A stretch of DNA of 64,000 bases from Nocardia cyriacigeorgica (GTDB taxonomy: Bacteria > Actinomycetota > Actinomycetes > Mycobacteriales > Mycobacteriaceae), in the NCBI RefSeq assembly GCF_010858045.1, contig NZ_JAAGVC010000014.1:1-64000 (forward strand), read 5' to 3'. The first letter of the stretch is position 1, and each line of letters starts with the position of its first letter. A model generated the notes under the pieces. That model made no database searches and had not been told where the DNA came from. It saw only the letters and a list, made by a program, of their open reading frames with translations. Below are positions 45,221 through 55,517 of this stretch, piece by piece. The position numbers and the translations under genes are program-made.

Positions 45221-45234
45221 AGCAATTGCTTGGT
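45221..45234. promoter_or_regulatory. KstR2-type box between echA20 and SDR genes
   Basis: AGCAATTGCTTGGT differs by one base from AnCAAGnnCTTGnT and lies within a perfect CAAGCAATTGCTTG palindrome. TAGGTTA follows on the plus strand, as after the box at 32102. Confidence 0.8.
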
Positions 45235-45245
45235 AGGTTAGCACG

Positions 45246-46049
45246 GTGGCACTCGAAATCGATCTGTCCGGACGCGTCGTTCTGGTAACCGGCGGTGTCC
45301 GCGGGGTGGGCGCGGGCGTCAGCCGGGCCCTGCTCGCCGCGGGCGCGACCGTGCTGGCCTGCGCACGCCGCCCCGGTGACGCCCCGGTGGAATACGAGGG
45401 ACGGCAGGCCGAATTCCTGCCATGCGATGTGCGCGACGGTGACGCGGTACGCGAGCTGATCGACACCGTCATCGCCCGGCACGGCCGCCTCGACCATCTG
45501 GTCAACAACGCGGGCGGCGCCCCCTTCGCCCTTGCCGCCGACGCCAGCGCGAAATTCCACGCCAAGATCGTCGAGCTGAATCTGCTCGCACCGCTGCTGG
45601 TTTCGCAGCTGGCCAACGCGGTGATGCAGGCCCAGCCCGACGGCGGCACGATCGTCAATATCTCCAGCGTCAGCGCGCATCGCCCGTCACCGGGCACCGC
45701 GGCCTACGGAGCGGCCAAGGCCGGCGTCGACAGTCTCACCGCCTCGCTCGCGGTGGAGTGGGCGCCGAAGGTCCGGGTGAACTCGGTGGTCGTCGGCCCG
45801 GTGGAGACCGAACTCAGCCTGCTGCATTACGGCGACGCCGACGGGGTGGCCGCGGTCGGCGCCACCATCCCGCTGGGGCGGCTGGCCCGGCCCGAAGACG
45901 TCGGCCGCTGCGTGGCCTTCCTCGCCTCACCGCTGGCCGGCTACGTCAGCGGGGCGACCCTCGAGGTGCACGGCGGCGGCGAACGCCCGGCCTTCCTGGA
46001 CGCCGCCACCGTCAACACCGCCGCCCCCAACGGCGCGCCCAAGCCCTGA
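45246..46049 (+). CDS. Short-chain dehydrogenase (Rv3549c-type)
   Basis: GTG 45246 lies 11 bases after the KstR2 box region and -10-like TAGGTTA, so the transcript is probably leaderless. The 267-residue SDR has VLVTGGVRGVGAGVSRALL, LVNNAGGAPF, NISSVSAHRP with the catalytic Ser, and YGAAKAG with the catalytic Tyr and Lys. The pair of SDR genes divergent from echA20 corresponds to Rv3549c-Rv3548c. They are expected to oxidise hydroxyacyl intermediates of ring C/D degradation. Confidence 0.86.
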   Translation: MALEIDLSGRVVLVTGGVRGVGAGVSRALLAAGATVLACARRPGDAPVEYEGRQAEFLPCDVRDGDAVRELIDTVIARHGRLDHLVNNAGGAPFALAADASAKFHAKIVELNLLAPLLVSQLANAVMQAQPDGGTIVNISSVSAHRPSPGTAAYGAAKAGVDSLTASLAVEWAPKVRVNSVVVGPVETELSLLHYGDADGVAAVGATIPLGRLARPEDVGRCVAFLASPLAGYVSGATLEVHGGGERPAFLDAATVNTAAPNGAPKP

Positions 46050-46124
46050 CCGACCAGACCTGATCAGCGCCGCGCCCCGGCCTGATCGCCCACCCCGACC
46101 GCTGAGCAAGACGATAGGAACACG

Positions 46125-47036
46125 ATGGAAACCGATGGGATCTGTGCCGGACGTACCGTGATCATCACCGGCGCCGGCCGCGGCATCGGCCGCGCGCACG
46201 CGCTGGCGTTCGCCGCGGCGGGCGCCAAGGTGGTCGTCAACGATCTGGGCTCCGCGCTCAACGGCGCCGATACCGGCGAGACACCGGCCGAGCAGGTCGT
46301 CGCCGAGATCCGCGCGCAGGGCGGCGAGGCCGTGGCCAATGGCGACGACGTGGCCGACTGGGAAGGCGCGCGCCGGCTCATCCGCCAGGCCGTCGACACC
46401 TTCGGCGGGCTCGACGTGCTGGTCAACAATGCCGGCTTCGTGCGCGACCGGATGCTGGTCAACCTGTCCGAAGAGGAATGGGACGCCGTGATCCGGGTCC
46501 ACCTCAAGGGTCACTTCGCCACCATGCGCCACGCCATCGAGTACTGGCGTGGTGAGTCCAAGGCCGGACGTCCGGTCGACGCTCGCGTGATCAACACCAG
46601 CTCCGGCGCCGGCTTGCAGGGCAGCGTCGGCCAGGGCAACTACGGCGCGGCCAAGGCGGGCATCGCGGGCCTGACCCTCACCGCTTCGGCGGAATTCGCC
46701 CGCTACGGCGTCACCGTGAACGCGATCGCCCCCGCTGCGCGCACCCGGATGACCGAGACCGTCTTCGCCGAAGATATGGCCGCGCCCGAGGAGGGCTTCG
46801 ACGCGATGGCGCCGGAGAACGTCTCGCCGCTGGTCGTCTGGCTCGGCAGTGCCGAATCCGCCGGCGTGACCGGCCGCATGTTCGAGGTCGAAGGCGGTAA
46901 GGTCGCCGTCGCCGAGGGCTGGCGGCACGGCATTCCCGTCGACCGCGGCGCCCGCTGGGACCCGGCCGAACTCGGCCCGGTGGTGGCGGACCTGCTCGCC
47001 AAGGCCAATACGCCCGAACCGGTCTACGGCGCGTAA
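46125..47036 (+). CDS. Short-chain dehydrogenase, Hsd4-like (Rv3548c-type)
   Basis: A 303-residue SDR with VIITGAGRGIGRAHALAFAAAGAKVVVNDLG, NNAGFVRDRMLVNLSEEEWDAVIRVHLKGHFATMRHA, NTSSGAGLQGSVGQGNYGAAKAGIAGLTL. The NDLG cofactor loop and long C-terminus are like the dehydrogenase part of peroxisomal multifunctional enzyme type 2, which oxidises 3-hydroxyacyl-CoA esters of steroid side chains. It follows the previous SDR after 75 bases and ends at a strong terminator. Confidence 0.87.
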   Translation: METDGICAGRTVIITGAGRGIGRAHALAFAAAGAKVVVNDLGSALNGADTGETPAEQVVAEIRAQGGEAVANGDDVADWEGARRLIRQAVDTFGGLDVLVNNAGFVRDRMLVNLSEEEWDAVIRVHLKGHFATMRHAIEYWRGESKAGRPVDARVINTSSGAGLQGSVGQGNYGAAKAGIAGLTLTASAEFARYGVTVNAIAPAARTRMTETVFAEDMAAPEEGFDAMAPENVSPLVVWLGSAESAGVTGRMFEVEGGKVAVAEGWRHGIPVDRGARWDPAELGPVVADLLAKANTPEPVYGA

Positions 47037-47058
47037 TCCGGCTGACTTCAGCCTTCCG

Positions 47059-47093
47059 AACGGCGGCGCGAGTCGAGAACTCGCGCCGCCGTT
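47059..47093 (+). terminator. Terminator after the SDR operon
   Basis: AACGGCGGCGCGAGT and ACTCGCGCCGCCGTT pair perfectly over 15 bp around CGAGA, followed by TTTCG; 22 bases after the stop. Confidence 0.88.
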
Positions 47094-47639
47094 TCGCGTC
47101 GGAACCGGGCCGCGGGCTTCGGCGTGCCCGCTGACAGCTCGCGCCCGTGGCACCGGGTGGCGGCGAGCTGGGCCGATCGCACCTGCGGCAGACCCTCGCG
47201 AACCTCGGCTGCTCTCGGCACGGGGTGTGTTCGCCGCGGAAGATCCGTCGGCTTCGGCGGCGCTCACCACGAGGGCGACCCGGCGAGCGCCTCTGCTCGC
47301 AAACGATCGAGCTCCTGCGGCGCCGCCCGGTAGTAGGCCGCGGTCCGGTGTGGCGGCTCTCACGTCGGTGGATGCCGGGCTCTTCCGCGAGGCTACCGCC
47401 AGCAAACCGACCGTAAGGTCGCCCACGTGGACGCACCCACGGCAGGGCGCAGACCTCGGCGGACGTGGTTTACGTCGTCCAGGCGAGGGGAATGCCCGGT
47501 CGATCGCCGCCGCTGAGCGGGCGGTACCGCTGCGCGCCGGGAAGCCGACGGTTTACTATGGGCAACCGTTGTTGGAGTCCGGGTTGTGCGTATGGCCGGG
47601 CGAGGATTTGCGCAGTCTCTATGAGGGGAAGGCCGTCGC
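47094..47639. other. Intergenic region without a supportable gene
   Basis: This 546-bp stretch has several overlapping open frames, none with a good start, binding site and coding-like composition. TACTAT near 47557 is a possible -10 of the following gene. Otherwise I see nothing in it. Confidence 0.4.
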
Positions 47640-49013
47640 ATGGCCAGTGGTCGCTTCACCCGTGTGCTCGCGGTAGCGGGGGCCGTCGGCTGCCTCGGAC
47701 TACTCGGGCCGGTAGCGGCCGAGGCCCAGCCGGGTGGTTCCGGTCAGGGCGGTAACAGTGCCCCGAATCCGGGCAACGGGAATCCGAACCCGCCGATCAT
47801 CGGCGGCGTGCCCAACTCCGGAAGCGCTGGGGGTGCGAACGGGGGCAATGGCGCGCATGCCGGCAACGGTCCCGGCGCGAACGCGGGCCGAGGTCCGGGT
47901 GCGAACGCGGGCAATGGCGTGCTGCCGAACACCGGCAGCGGTGCGGGCGCGAACGCCGATCATGGCGCGGACGCGAACGCCGGCAACGGAGTTGGGCCGA
48001 CCGCGACGGATAACAACCCCGGCGCGGAGGGCATTGGCGCGGCGCCCGCGCAAAGCGACGCAGACGAATGGCAGCCGCTGTCCATCCCCGGACGGCAGAC
48101 ACCGATCGATGCCGGTATCGAACCCACCGACGTCGCAGGCCCCGGAACCGGTTCGGCCGGAGCCGGTTCGGCCGCAGCGGGCTCAGCCGCGGCGGGCTCG
48201 GCCGGACTCGGCGTGGTGCTCGGCGGCGGATCCTCCGCTCTCGGCGTGATTCTCAGCACCGGCTCGGCGGGCCTCGGCGCTGCCCTCGGCACCGGTTCGG
48301 CGGCCGTCGGCTCGGCCGGGGTCGGTGCACTCGGAACCGGCTCTGCCGCAGTGGGTTCGGCGGGTATCGGCGCTCTCGGCACCGGCTCGGCCGCTCTCGG
48401 CACCGGCTCGGCCGCGCTCGGTACCGGTTCGGCCGCGGTGGGTTCGGCCGGTGCCGGGGTGCTCGGTACCGGCTCGGCGGCCGTCGGATCGGCGGCGCTG
48501 GGCGCGGCCGGACTCGGTTCGGCGGCAACGGGTTCGGCCGCGGTCGGATCGGCGGCCGTCGGCTCGGCCGCGGTCGGTTCCGCCTCGCCTCTGCTCTTAT
48601 TGCTGCTTCCCATTCCGCCGGTGCCGCCGGCGCCCGCGCTGCCGCCGCTTGCCATTCCGCCGGTGCCCGCGCCGCCCGCGATCGCACCGCCCGCCCTCGC
48701 GCCGGTCGTTCCCGGTGTCCCGGCCCTGCCGGTGGTTGCCCCGCCTGCTCCGGCGGCCGCCCCCGCACCGCCCGCCGCGGCGGCGCCCGCTCCCGCGGCT
48801 CCGCCCGTCTCGGCCGCGCCGGCGGATCCCGATGTGCGCAACACCAGCGCCGAGGACGGTCTGCCCGAGCCGAAGGTGCTGACGGTGATCGGCGGTCTGA
48901 TCGCCCTGACCCTGGCCGGTGCGGGATCGGGCGCGGTGAGCTTCCAGAGTGCCTCGGCGGCACAGGCACGCATCGATGCCGCGCGCGCCGAATTCTTCGG
49001 AACGGGTCGGTGA
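47640..49013 (+). CDS. Secreted or surface Ala/Gly/Ser-repeat protein
   Basis: A 457-residue protein with GGGGAAGG before ATG 47640. A signal peptide (residues 1-30, ending AAEAQ) leads to an Asn/Gly/Pro-rich region (AGNGPGANAGRGPGANAGNG). Then come about 130 residues of near-repeats of the form GTGSAAVGSAG or GSAALGTGSAA (about residues 180-320), a Pro/Ala-rich stretch, and a hydrophobic segment near the C-terminus (VLTVIGGLIALTLAGAGSGAV). It looks like an exported, membrane-anchored, low-complexity surface protein. It has no PE/PPE or LPXTG motif. It begins a three-gene run. Confidence 0.75.
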   Translation: MASGRFTRVLAVAGAVGCLGLLGPVAAEAQPGGSGQGGNSAPNPGNGNPNPPIIGGVPNSGSAGGANGGNGAHAGNGPGANAGRGPGANAGNGVLPNTGSGAGANADHGADANAGNGVGPTATDNNPGAEGIGAAPAQSDADEWQPLSIPGRQTPIDAGIEPTDVAGPGTGSAGAGSAAAGSAAAGSAGLGVVLGGGSSALGVILSTGSAGLGAALGTGSAAVGSAGVGALGTGSAAVGSAGIGALGTGSAALGTGSAALGTGSAAVGSAGAGVLGTGSAAVGSAALGAAGLGSAATGSAAVGSAAVGSAAVGSASPLLLLLLPIPPVPPAPALPPLAIPPVPAPPAIAPPALAPVVPGVPALPVVAPPAPAAAPAPPAAAAPAPAAPPVSAAPADPDVRNTSAEDGLPEPKVLTVIGGLIALTLAGAGSGAVSFQSASAAQARIDAARAEFFGTGR

Positions 49014-49019
49014 TCGGCG

Positions 49020-49535
49020 ATGACACAGAGTAAGGCGCAGAGCGGTTCGCGGTCCTACCGCCGGGTGGCCGCGGCCGTGGACGCGGTCTGCGCGGTCGCC
49101 GCCGATTTCGACGCGACCACCCTCGACGAGGTGGTGCTCGCCATCGCCGCCGAACGCAAACGGATGATCGAGATCGCCGACGCCGACCTCGGCCCCGGTG
49201 TCTGCGGTCAGCGTCGCTTCTATCCGGACAAAGACGTGATCGTGCTGGCCACCGCACTGCCGAGCCGCGAGCACACCCTCGCCCACGAGCTCGGGCACAT
49301 CGTGTTCGACCACGAGGGTGCGCCCGCGCCGGAGGTGACGCTGGAAGCCAGCGACGATCTGATCGCCTACATGCTGAGCCAGCGCGCCCACCAGCAGATC
49401 GTCGACGACGGCGAAGACGAGCAGGCCGAATGGGAGGCCGAGACCTTCGCCGCGATGCTGATGACACGACTGCGCGTATTCAACAACCGGGGCGCGGGCG
49501 TCTCGGTCCTTCGATTCGATGAGGCTCTCGGATGA
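49020..49535 (+). CDS. ImmA/IrrE-like metallopeptidase
   Basis: A 171-residue protein with the zinc motif HELGH at residues 89-93 within LAHELGHIVFDHEG and a downstream Glu-rich helix (EWEAETFAAMLM) that supplies the third ligand. This is the ImmA/IrrE (DUF955) arrangement. Such proteases often cleave or pair with XRE-type repressors. It lies six bases after the repeat protein gene and overlaps the next gene by 4 bp; an EspR-like XRE regulator is encoded convergently 1.2 kb away and is a candidate substrate. Confidence 0.85.
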   Translation: MTQSKAQSGSRSYRRVAAAVDAVCAVAADFDATTLDEVVLAIAAERKRMIEIADADLGPGVCGQRRFYPDKDVIVLATALPSREHTLAHELGHIVFDHEGAPAPEVTLEASDDLIAYMLSQRAHQQIVDDGEDEQAEWEAETFAAMLMTRLRVFNNRGAGVSVLRFDEALG

Positions 49536-50566
49536 CCTTCTGGTTGACGGCCATGCTGGTCTGGATGGCAGCCGGTGCGCGGGTGGGCCGGGTGCTGGTC
49601 AAGCCCGCGACCACGGCCCGGGTGGCCATCGTGATCGCGGTCGCCGCGGTCGCGCTCGCCGCCACCGTGGCGATTCCCGATGTGGGGCTCGCGGTCGACA
49701 ACCTGCTACCGGAAGGCGTGCCTTCCGGCCTGCTGTCCGACGGCGTCGTCGTCGCGGCCTGGCTGCTGTTCACCACGGCCACCTCGGTGGTGGCGTCGGC
49801 GGCCTGGCCGGTGGTGTCGCGGCGCAATCTGCGTCAGATCGCCTTGGGCATCTATGCCGTCGGTGCGGCAGCGGCCGCCGCGACCATGGCCTGGACGCAC
49901 GTGTTCGGCTGGGTGATCGTCGCGCTCGGCGGGGTTTTCATCGTCGTCACCGGACTGCGCAATCTGGACTGGACCGCGCTCGGGCGCGGTATCGCGATCT
50001 ATACCGCGGGCACCGCGCTGGTGGCCGTGCTCGCGGTGCTGGAGATCCGGCGCGTCGCCATCGACGCACCACGCGCGAAACCCGGTGCGGCGGACTGGGG
50101 TTGGCCTGCCTGGCAGGTCGCGAGCCTGCTGATCGCGTTCGGTGCGGTGTGGATCGTCATCGAGTTGTGGGTGCGCGCGCGGCTGCTGTTGCGGCGCATC
50201 GAGCTGCTGCACCGGGTCATGGTGAAGCGCTTCCCGGAGGTGGTGGCGCACGAACAGGGCGGCACCTCCACTCAGTTGAAGGCCTCCGATCGGGTGGCGC
50301 AGATCATGGACGCGCTCTATCTCCAGTCCGGTGGTGGTGTGCAGCTCGTCTCGGCCGGTGATCCGCCGGCCTCGGTGACCCAGCGCGCCGATCGTGTCGC
50401 GCGGTGGGCGCGCAACCCGCTGGGCGATGTGGTGGTCGACGCTCGCTGGATCGCGCCGCCCGAGGGAGTGAGCCCGCGTGGCTGGGTCAGTGCGATCGCG
50501 CAGGCCTTCGACACCACTGCGCGCGAGCAGCAGAAGAAGCCGGCCGCCGCCCAGCCGCGGCCCTGA
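49532..50566 (+). CDS. Multi-pass membrane protein, MAB_1171c-like
   Basis: ATG 49532 overlaps the metallopeptidase stop (ATGA). The 344-residue protein has about seven hydrophobic helices in residues 1-225 and a soluble C-terminal third (LLRRIELLHRVMVKRFPEVVAHE onward). Membrane proteins of this build are found with ImmA-like peptidases and XRE regulators in actinomycetes, suggesting a membrane sensor or anchor for the module. The function is unknown. Confidence 0.72.
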   Translation: MTFWLTAMLVWMAAGARVGRVLVKPATTARVAIVIAVAAVALAATVAIPDVGLAVDNLLPEGVPSGLLSDGVVVAAWLLFTTATSVVASAAWPVVSRRNLRQIALGIYAVGAAAAAATMAWTHVFGWVIVALGGVFIVVTGLRNLDWTALGRGIAIYTAGTALVAVLAVLEIRRVAIDAPRAKPGAADWGWPAWQVASLLIAFGAVWIVIELWVRARLLLRRIELLHRVMVKRFPEVVAHEQGGTSTQLKASDRVAQIMDALYLQSGGGVQLVSAGDPPASVTQRADRVARWARNPLGDVVVDARWIAPPEGVSPRGWVSAIAQAFDTTAREQQKKPAAAQPRP

Positions 50567-50681
50567 GTCGGCGATACCCTTCGGCTCGACCGTCGCCCCG
50601 GCGCGGCTCACGCTCCGGGGCAGCGGTTTTCAGCCGTCCTCGCCGGCGAGTATTCGCTGCGACGGGGCGCCGATCACATAA

Positions 50682-50720
50682 CACAACACAGTGCGACCCG
50701 AAGGGCCGCACTGTGTTGTG
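50682..50720. terminator. Bidirectional terminator
   Basis: CACAACACAGTGCG and CGCACTGTGTTGTG pair perfectly over 14 bp with an 11-nt loop, between the convergent membrane protein and EspR-like genes. Confidence 0.85.
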
Positions 50721-50732
50721 GTGTGCGAGAGC

Positions 50733-51149
50733 CTATTCGGTCCCGTCCGGAGGAACTTCGGGCAGACCTTCACTTGCCCGGAGTTTCTCCGCCATGGACG
50801 TGAGTAGATTCTGTGATTCTTCGGAAAGGTCGAAAGCCCGGCTGGACAGTCGACGCAGCCCGTACCCCTGCAACTGAGACAGCAGTTCCAGATCGTGGTC
50901 GATCTTGGCGGCGTAGATGTCGTTGAAGAAGTAGTCGGGCTTGACCTTGAAGAACTTCGCCAACGCGGCCACCGTCTCGTCCGACGGATTGGTCCGCTGC
51001 CCGGACCGCAACTGCGACAGGTACGGTTTGGAGATCGGATGCCCTGAAGCCGTCAGCGCGGCTGCGACCTCCGCGTTGGTGTGCGGCTTACGCCCCGGGG
51101 GATGCACGGTTTCGAACAGCTTGTTCAGCCGCGCCGCGAAATCAGCCAT
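50733..51149 (-). CDS. EspR-like XRE regulator
   Basis: A 138-residue protein opening with FAARLNKLFETVHPPGRKPHTNAEVAAALTASG, then SKPYLSQLRSGQRTNPSDETVAALAKFFKV (helix-turn-helix) and a helical C-terminal dimerisation domain. This is the layout of M. tuberculosis EspR (Rv3849), a nucleoid-associated regulator of ESX-1 and cell-envelope genes. Here it is convergent with the ImmA-like/membrane protein pair, so it may be either a global EspR homologue or the dedicated regulator of that module. Confidence 0.83.
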   Translation of the reverse strand: MADFAARLNKLFETVHPPGRKPHTNAEVAAALTASGHPISKPYLSQLRSGQRTNPSDETVAALAKFFKVKPDYFFNDIYAAKIDHDLELLSQLQGYGLRRLSSRAFDLSEESQNLLTSMAEKLRASEGLPEVPPDGTE

Positions 51150-51511
51150 TGTGAGCCGCCCAATTCCCTTCGCTGTACTAACAGTCGTTATCTCGGATAC
51201 GTATCATTGATATTAGCGGCTCAGTAACTGAAAACCTACGCCTGATTCCGAATTTCCTTGAAGCTTCCAGGTCGGTATCCAGTGCAGAGGTTCCGAGCGT
51301 GGCGTTTGCGGGTTCCACCAACGGCTCTTGTGGAGCCGTCCGGCCAGCAAGTTCTAGCCCGTCGCGGGGGTCTTGCCGGTCGGACGTGCGGTAGCCGCAA
51401 GTTAGCTGACATCTCATCTAGTCCTCTGTACCGGACTTTGTGTGGCGTACGACACGTTTTGCCGCCTCCGAGATGAACGTTCAAGTTGCACCAGGGAATT
51501 GGTTGAAAGCC
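51150..51511. other. Intergenic region with GATACGTATC palindrome
   Basis: This 362-bp gap lies upstream of the EspR-like gene and downstream of fadA5. It contains the perfect palindrome GATACGTATC (51196-51205) and TAACAGTCGTTA (51180-51191), both close to the EspR-like promoter and possible autoregulatory sites. No gene is supported in the rest. Confidence 0.4.
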
Positions 51512-52723
<1,212 letters not shown>

Positions 52724-52781
52724 TCACCGGCGGATCTGTCCGGTTTCTTTCCTAGTTTTCCCGCCTGTGCTTCAATAATTG

Positions 52782-52795
52782 TAGAACGTGTTCCA
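52782..52795. promoter_or_regulatory. KstR box, cyp125 side
   Basis: TAGAACGTGTTCCA matches TnnAACnnGTTnnA exactly, 67 bases upstream of the cyp125 start. Confidence 0.85.
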
Positions 52796-52862
52796 GTGTT
52801 GTCGATGGATGCACCTGGTGCTCGGCTCGGCTTGGTTGCGCACTCTCTGAAGGAGGCCACTG

Positions 52863-54134
52863 GTGGTAGCCCCTCGAACGGTCCGGCCCGATCTGCCGGA
52901 CGGATTCGACGTCACCGATCCCGAAATCTATGCCCACCGCGTCCCGGTCGAGGAATTCGCCGAGCTGCGCCGGGCCGCGCCGATCTGGTGGAATCCACAG
53001 CCACCGGAAGTGGGCGGCTTCCATGACGACGGATTCTGGGTCGTCAGCAAGCACGCCGACGTCAAGGAGGTCTCGCGGCGCAGCGACGTGTTCTCCACCT
53101 ATGAGAACACCGCGATCCCGCGGTTCAACGACGACATCACCCGGGAACAGATCGAGCTGCAACGGTTCGTCCTGATCAACAAGGACGCGCCCGAGCACAC
53201 CAAACTGCGCAAGATCATTTCCCGCGGCTTCACCCCGCGCGCGATCAACAGCCTGCGTGCCGAGCTCTCGGCCCGCGCGGAAGGCATCGTGAAGGCGGCC
53301 GCCGAGGCCGGATCCGGCGATTTCGTCACCCAGATCGCGTGCGAGCTGCCGCTGCAGGCGATCGCCGAACTGATCGGTGTTCCGCAGGAAGATCGGATGA
53401 AGGTCTTCCGCTGGTCCAATGAGATGACCGGCTACGACGACCCGGACAACGACGCCGATCCGGTGGTGGCGTCCGCGGAAATTCTCGGCTACGCCTACCA
53501 GATGGCGGCCGATCGCAAGAAATGTCCGGCCGATGACATCGTGACCACGTTGATCGAGGCCGATATCGATGGCGACAAGCTCTCGGAAGAGGAATTCGGC
53601 TTCTTCGTCATCATGCTGGCGGTGGCGGGTAACGAGACCACCCGCAATGCCATCACCCACGGCATGATGGCCTTCCTCGAACACCCCGATCAGTGGGAAC
53701 TGTTCAAAAAGGAACGTCCGGCCACCGCCGCCGACGAGATCATCCGCTGGGCCACCCCGGTGACGTCGTTCCAGCGCACCGCTCTGGAAGATGTGGAGCT
53801 CGGCGGCGTGCAGATCAAAAAGGGGCAGCGGGTGGTCATGCTGTACCGCTCGGCCAACTTCGATGAGGACGTCTTCGAGAATCCGGAGAAGTTCGACATC
53901 ATGCGCGAGGACAATCAGCATCTGTCCTTCGGCGGCACCGGTGCGCATTTCTGTATCGGTGCGAACCTGGCTCGTCTCGAGGTCGATCTGATCTTCAACG
54001 CGATCGCCGATCATCTGCCCGATATCAGCAAGCTCGGCGACGCCAAGCGCCTGCGTTCGGGTTGGCTCAACGGCATCAAGGAATTCCCGGTCGATTACAA
54101 GACCTGCCCGGTCACCGGGCAGACCGGCAGCTGA
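52863..54134 (+). CDS. cyp125: Cytochrome P450, steroid C26/C27 monooxygenase
   Basis: The start is GTG 52863 behind AAGGAGG. The 423-residue P450 has the I-helix AVAGNETTRNAITHG, the ExxR motif (DEIIRWATPV) and the heme loop FGGTGAHFCIGANLAR with axial Cys364. The stretch YENTAIPRF and WWNPQP in the N-terminal half are like CYP125. CYP125 oxidises the terminal methyl of the cholesterol side chain to the carboxylic acid, starting side-chain beta-oxidation. It is divergent from fadA5. Confidence 0.93.
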   Translation: MVAPRTVRPDLPDGFDVTDPEIYAHRVPVEEFAELRRAAPIWWNPQPPEVGGFHDDGFWVVSKHADVKEVSRRSDVFSTYENTAIPRFNDDITREQIELQRFVLINKDAPEHTKLRKIISRGFTPRAINSLRAELSARAEGIVKAAAEAGSGDFVTQIACELPLQAIAELIGVPQEDRMKVFRWSNEMTGYDDPDNDADPVVASAEILGYAYQMAADRKKCPADDIVTTLIEADIDGDKLSEEEFGFFVIMLAVAGNETTRNAITHGMMAFLEHPDQWELFKKERPATAADEIIRWATPVTSFQRTALEDVELGGVQIKKGQRVVMLYRSANFDEDVFENPEKFDIMREDNQHLSFGGTGAHFCIGANLARLEVDLIFNAIADHLPDISKLGDAKRLRSGWLNGIKEFPVDYKTCPVTGQTGS

Positions 54135-54150
54135 ATTCCGTCCACGTACG

Positions 54151-54189
54151 ACGATGCCCCCTCGATCGAATGGATCGAGGGGGCATCGT
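54151..54189. terminator. Strong bidirectional terminator
   Basis: A 17-bp perfect stem (ACGATGCCCCCTCGATC and its complement) with a 5-nt loop lies between the convergent cyp125 and NTF2-like genes, followed by CGTTT. Confidence 0.9.
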
Positions 54190-54201
54190 CGTTTCTGTGC
54201 T

Positions 54202-54630
54202 TCAGGCCGGTCGCGCCGTCTTCATGGCCCGGTCGACCTCCCAATACGCGCGCAATGCGGCGATCTTGCCCGCCTCGTCGACGCGGTAGGTGAACACGCC
54301 CTCGGCATCGATCACATGCCCACCGAGGGTGCTGCGGATGAGGCCGGTGAAGGCGACCTCCGAACCGCAGGCGAACGAATCGCCGAACAGGAACTCGATC
54401 GATTCGGTGGCCGCGATCGCTTTGTCCCAGAAGGCCGCGATGGCGTCGCGGCCGTGGTGGCCGCGTCCCTCGGGATCGAAACCGGACGGCCCGATCGGAT
54501 CCTCGACGATGCCGTCCTCGGCGAACAGCTCCAACCAGGCATTTTTATCGCGAGCCCGCACCGCCGCCTGTGAGGCCAGGCCCGCGGCGCGCGCCGGATG
54601 ATCGGTGATGGGGGAGGACTCGACGGTCAT
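54202..54630 (-). CDS. NTF2-like/ketosteroid isomerase-like protein
   Basis: A 142-residue SnoaL/NTF2-fold protein: RARDKNAWLELFAEDGIVEDPIGPS, GRDAIAAFWDKAIAATESIEFLFGD, GVFTYRVDEAGKIAALRAYWEVD. The fold is that of delta5-3-ketosteroid isomerase, and the acidic residue in AEDGIVEDP is in the right region, but the catalytic Tyr and Asp pair cannot be confirmed by eye. Last gene of the DUF35-ltp4-ltp3-LLM operon, so a steroid substrate is likely. Confidence 0.8.
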   Translation of the reverse strand: MTVESSPITDHPARAAGLASQAAVRARDKNAWLELFAEDGIVEDPIGPSGFDPEGRGHHGRDAIAAFWDKAIAATESIEFLFGDSFACGSEVAFTGLIRSTLGGHVIDAEGVFTYRVDEAGKIAALRAYWEVDRAMKTARPA

Positions 54631-54645
54631 GGTTGCCCTTCCGGC

Positions 54646-55517
54646 TCAGACGATCGGATCGTCGATATTGGCGGCCGCGAACTTGCGCAGCGATTCCTGC
54701 TTGGCCGACAGCTCACCGTCGAACCCGATGCCGTCCATCAGCCACGGCACCACGATCGCGTCGGTGACGCCGGCTCCGGCCAGATCCTGATAGCCCGAGC
54801 GGCCGAACTTGTCGATGCACACCGCCTGGATCTCGAACGGCTCCTCGGCCCGGCCGTATTCGGCGCGCAACTGCCGCAGAGTCTCGATGGTCTCGCACAG
54901 CTGGTCGAACTTCATCATGGCCGAGGTCCAGCCGTCGCCGACCCGCGCCGCGCGGCGCAGCGCGGCGTCGGTGTGGCCGCCGATATAGAACGGCACCGGT
55001 TCGGTCGGCGCCGGACTCATCTGCAACGGATCGAAGTCGAAGAACTCGCCGTGGTACTCGACCATCCCGCCGCCGAGCACCAGCTTGATGACCTCGATCA
55101 TCTCGTCCACCCTGGCACCGCGCCGCTTGAACGGCACCCCGCACCATTCGAATTCCTCCGGCGCCCAGCCGATGCCCACGCCGAATCCGAAGCGGTTGCC
55201 CGACATATTCGCCACCGAGCCGACCTGGCGGGCCAGTAGCAGCGGATTGCGGGAACCGAGCTTGAGCACATTGGTGTAGAAGCGGATGCGGCTGGTCACC
55301 GCGGCCATGGCGGTGGCGCCGATCAACGGATCCACCCACGGGGTCTCGGGCCCCCAGAAGCGGCTGCCGTCGGGGGTGTAGGGGTATTTCGCCTCCGCAG
55401 TCTTCATGTAGAACAGCGAATCGGGCAGGGCGATGGAGGAGAACCCGCATTCTTCCGCGGTCTTGGCCAGCTCGGGCAGCTGCTCGAGCGGGCTCAGTGC
55501 GATGCCGAGGGTGAACT

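Noticed and set aside
47094..47639. Short ORFs in the gap before the repeat protein
   Set aside because: No ribosome binding sites and composition typical of random high-GC frames.
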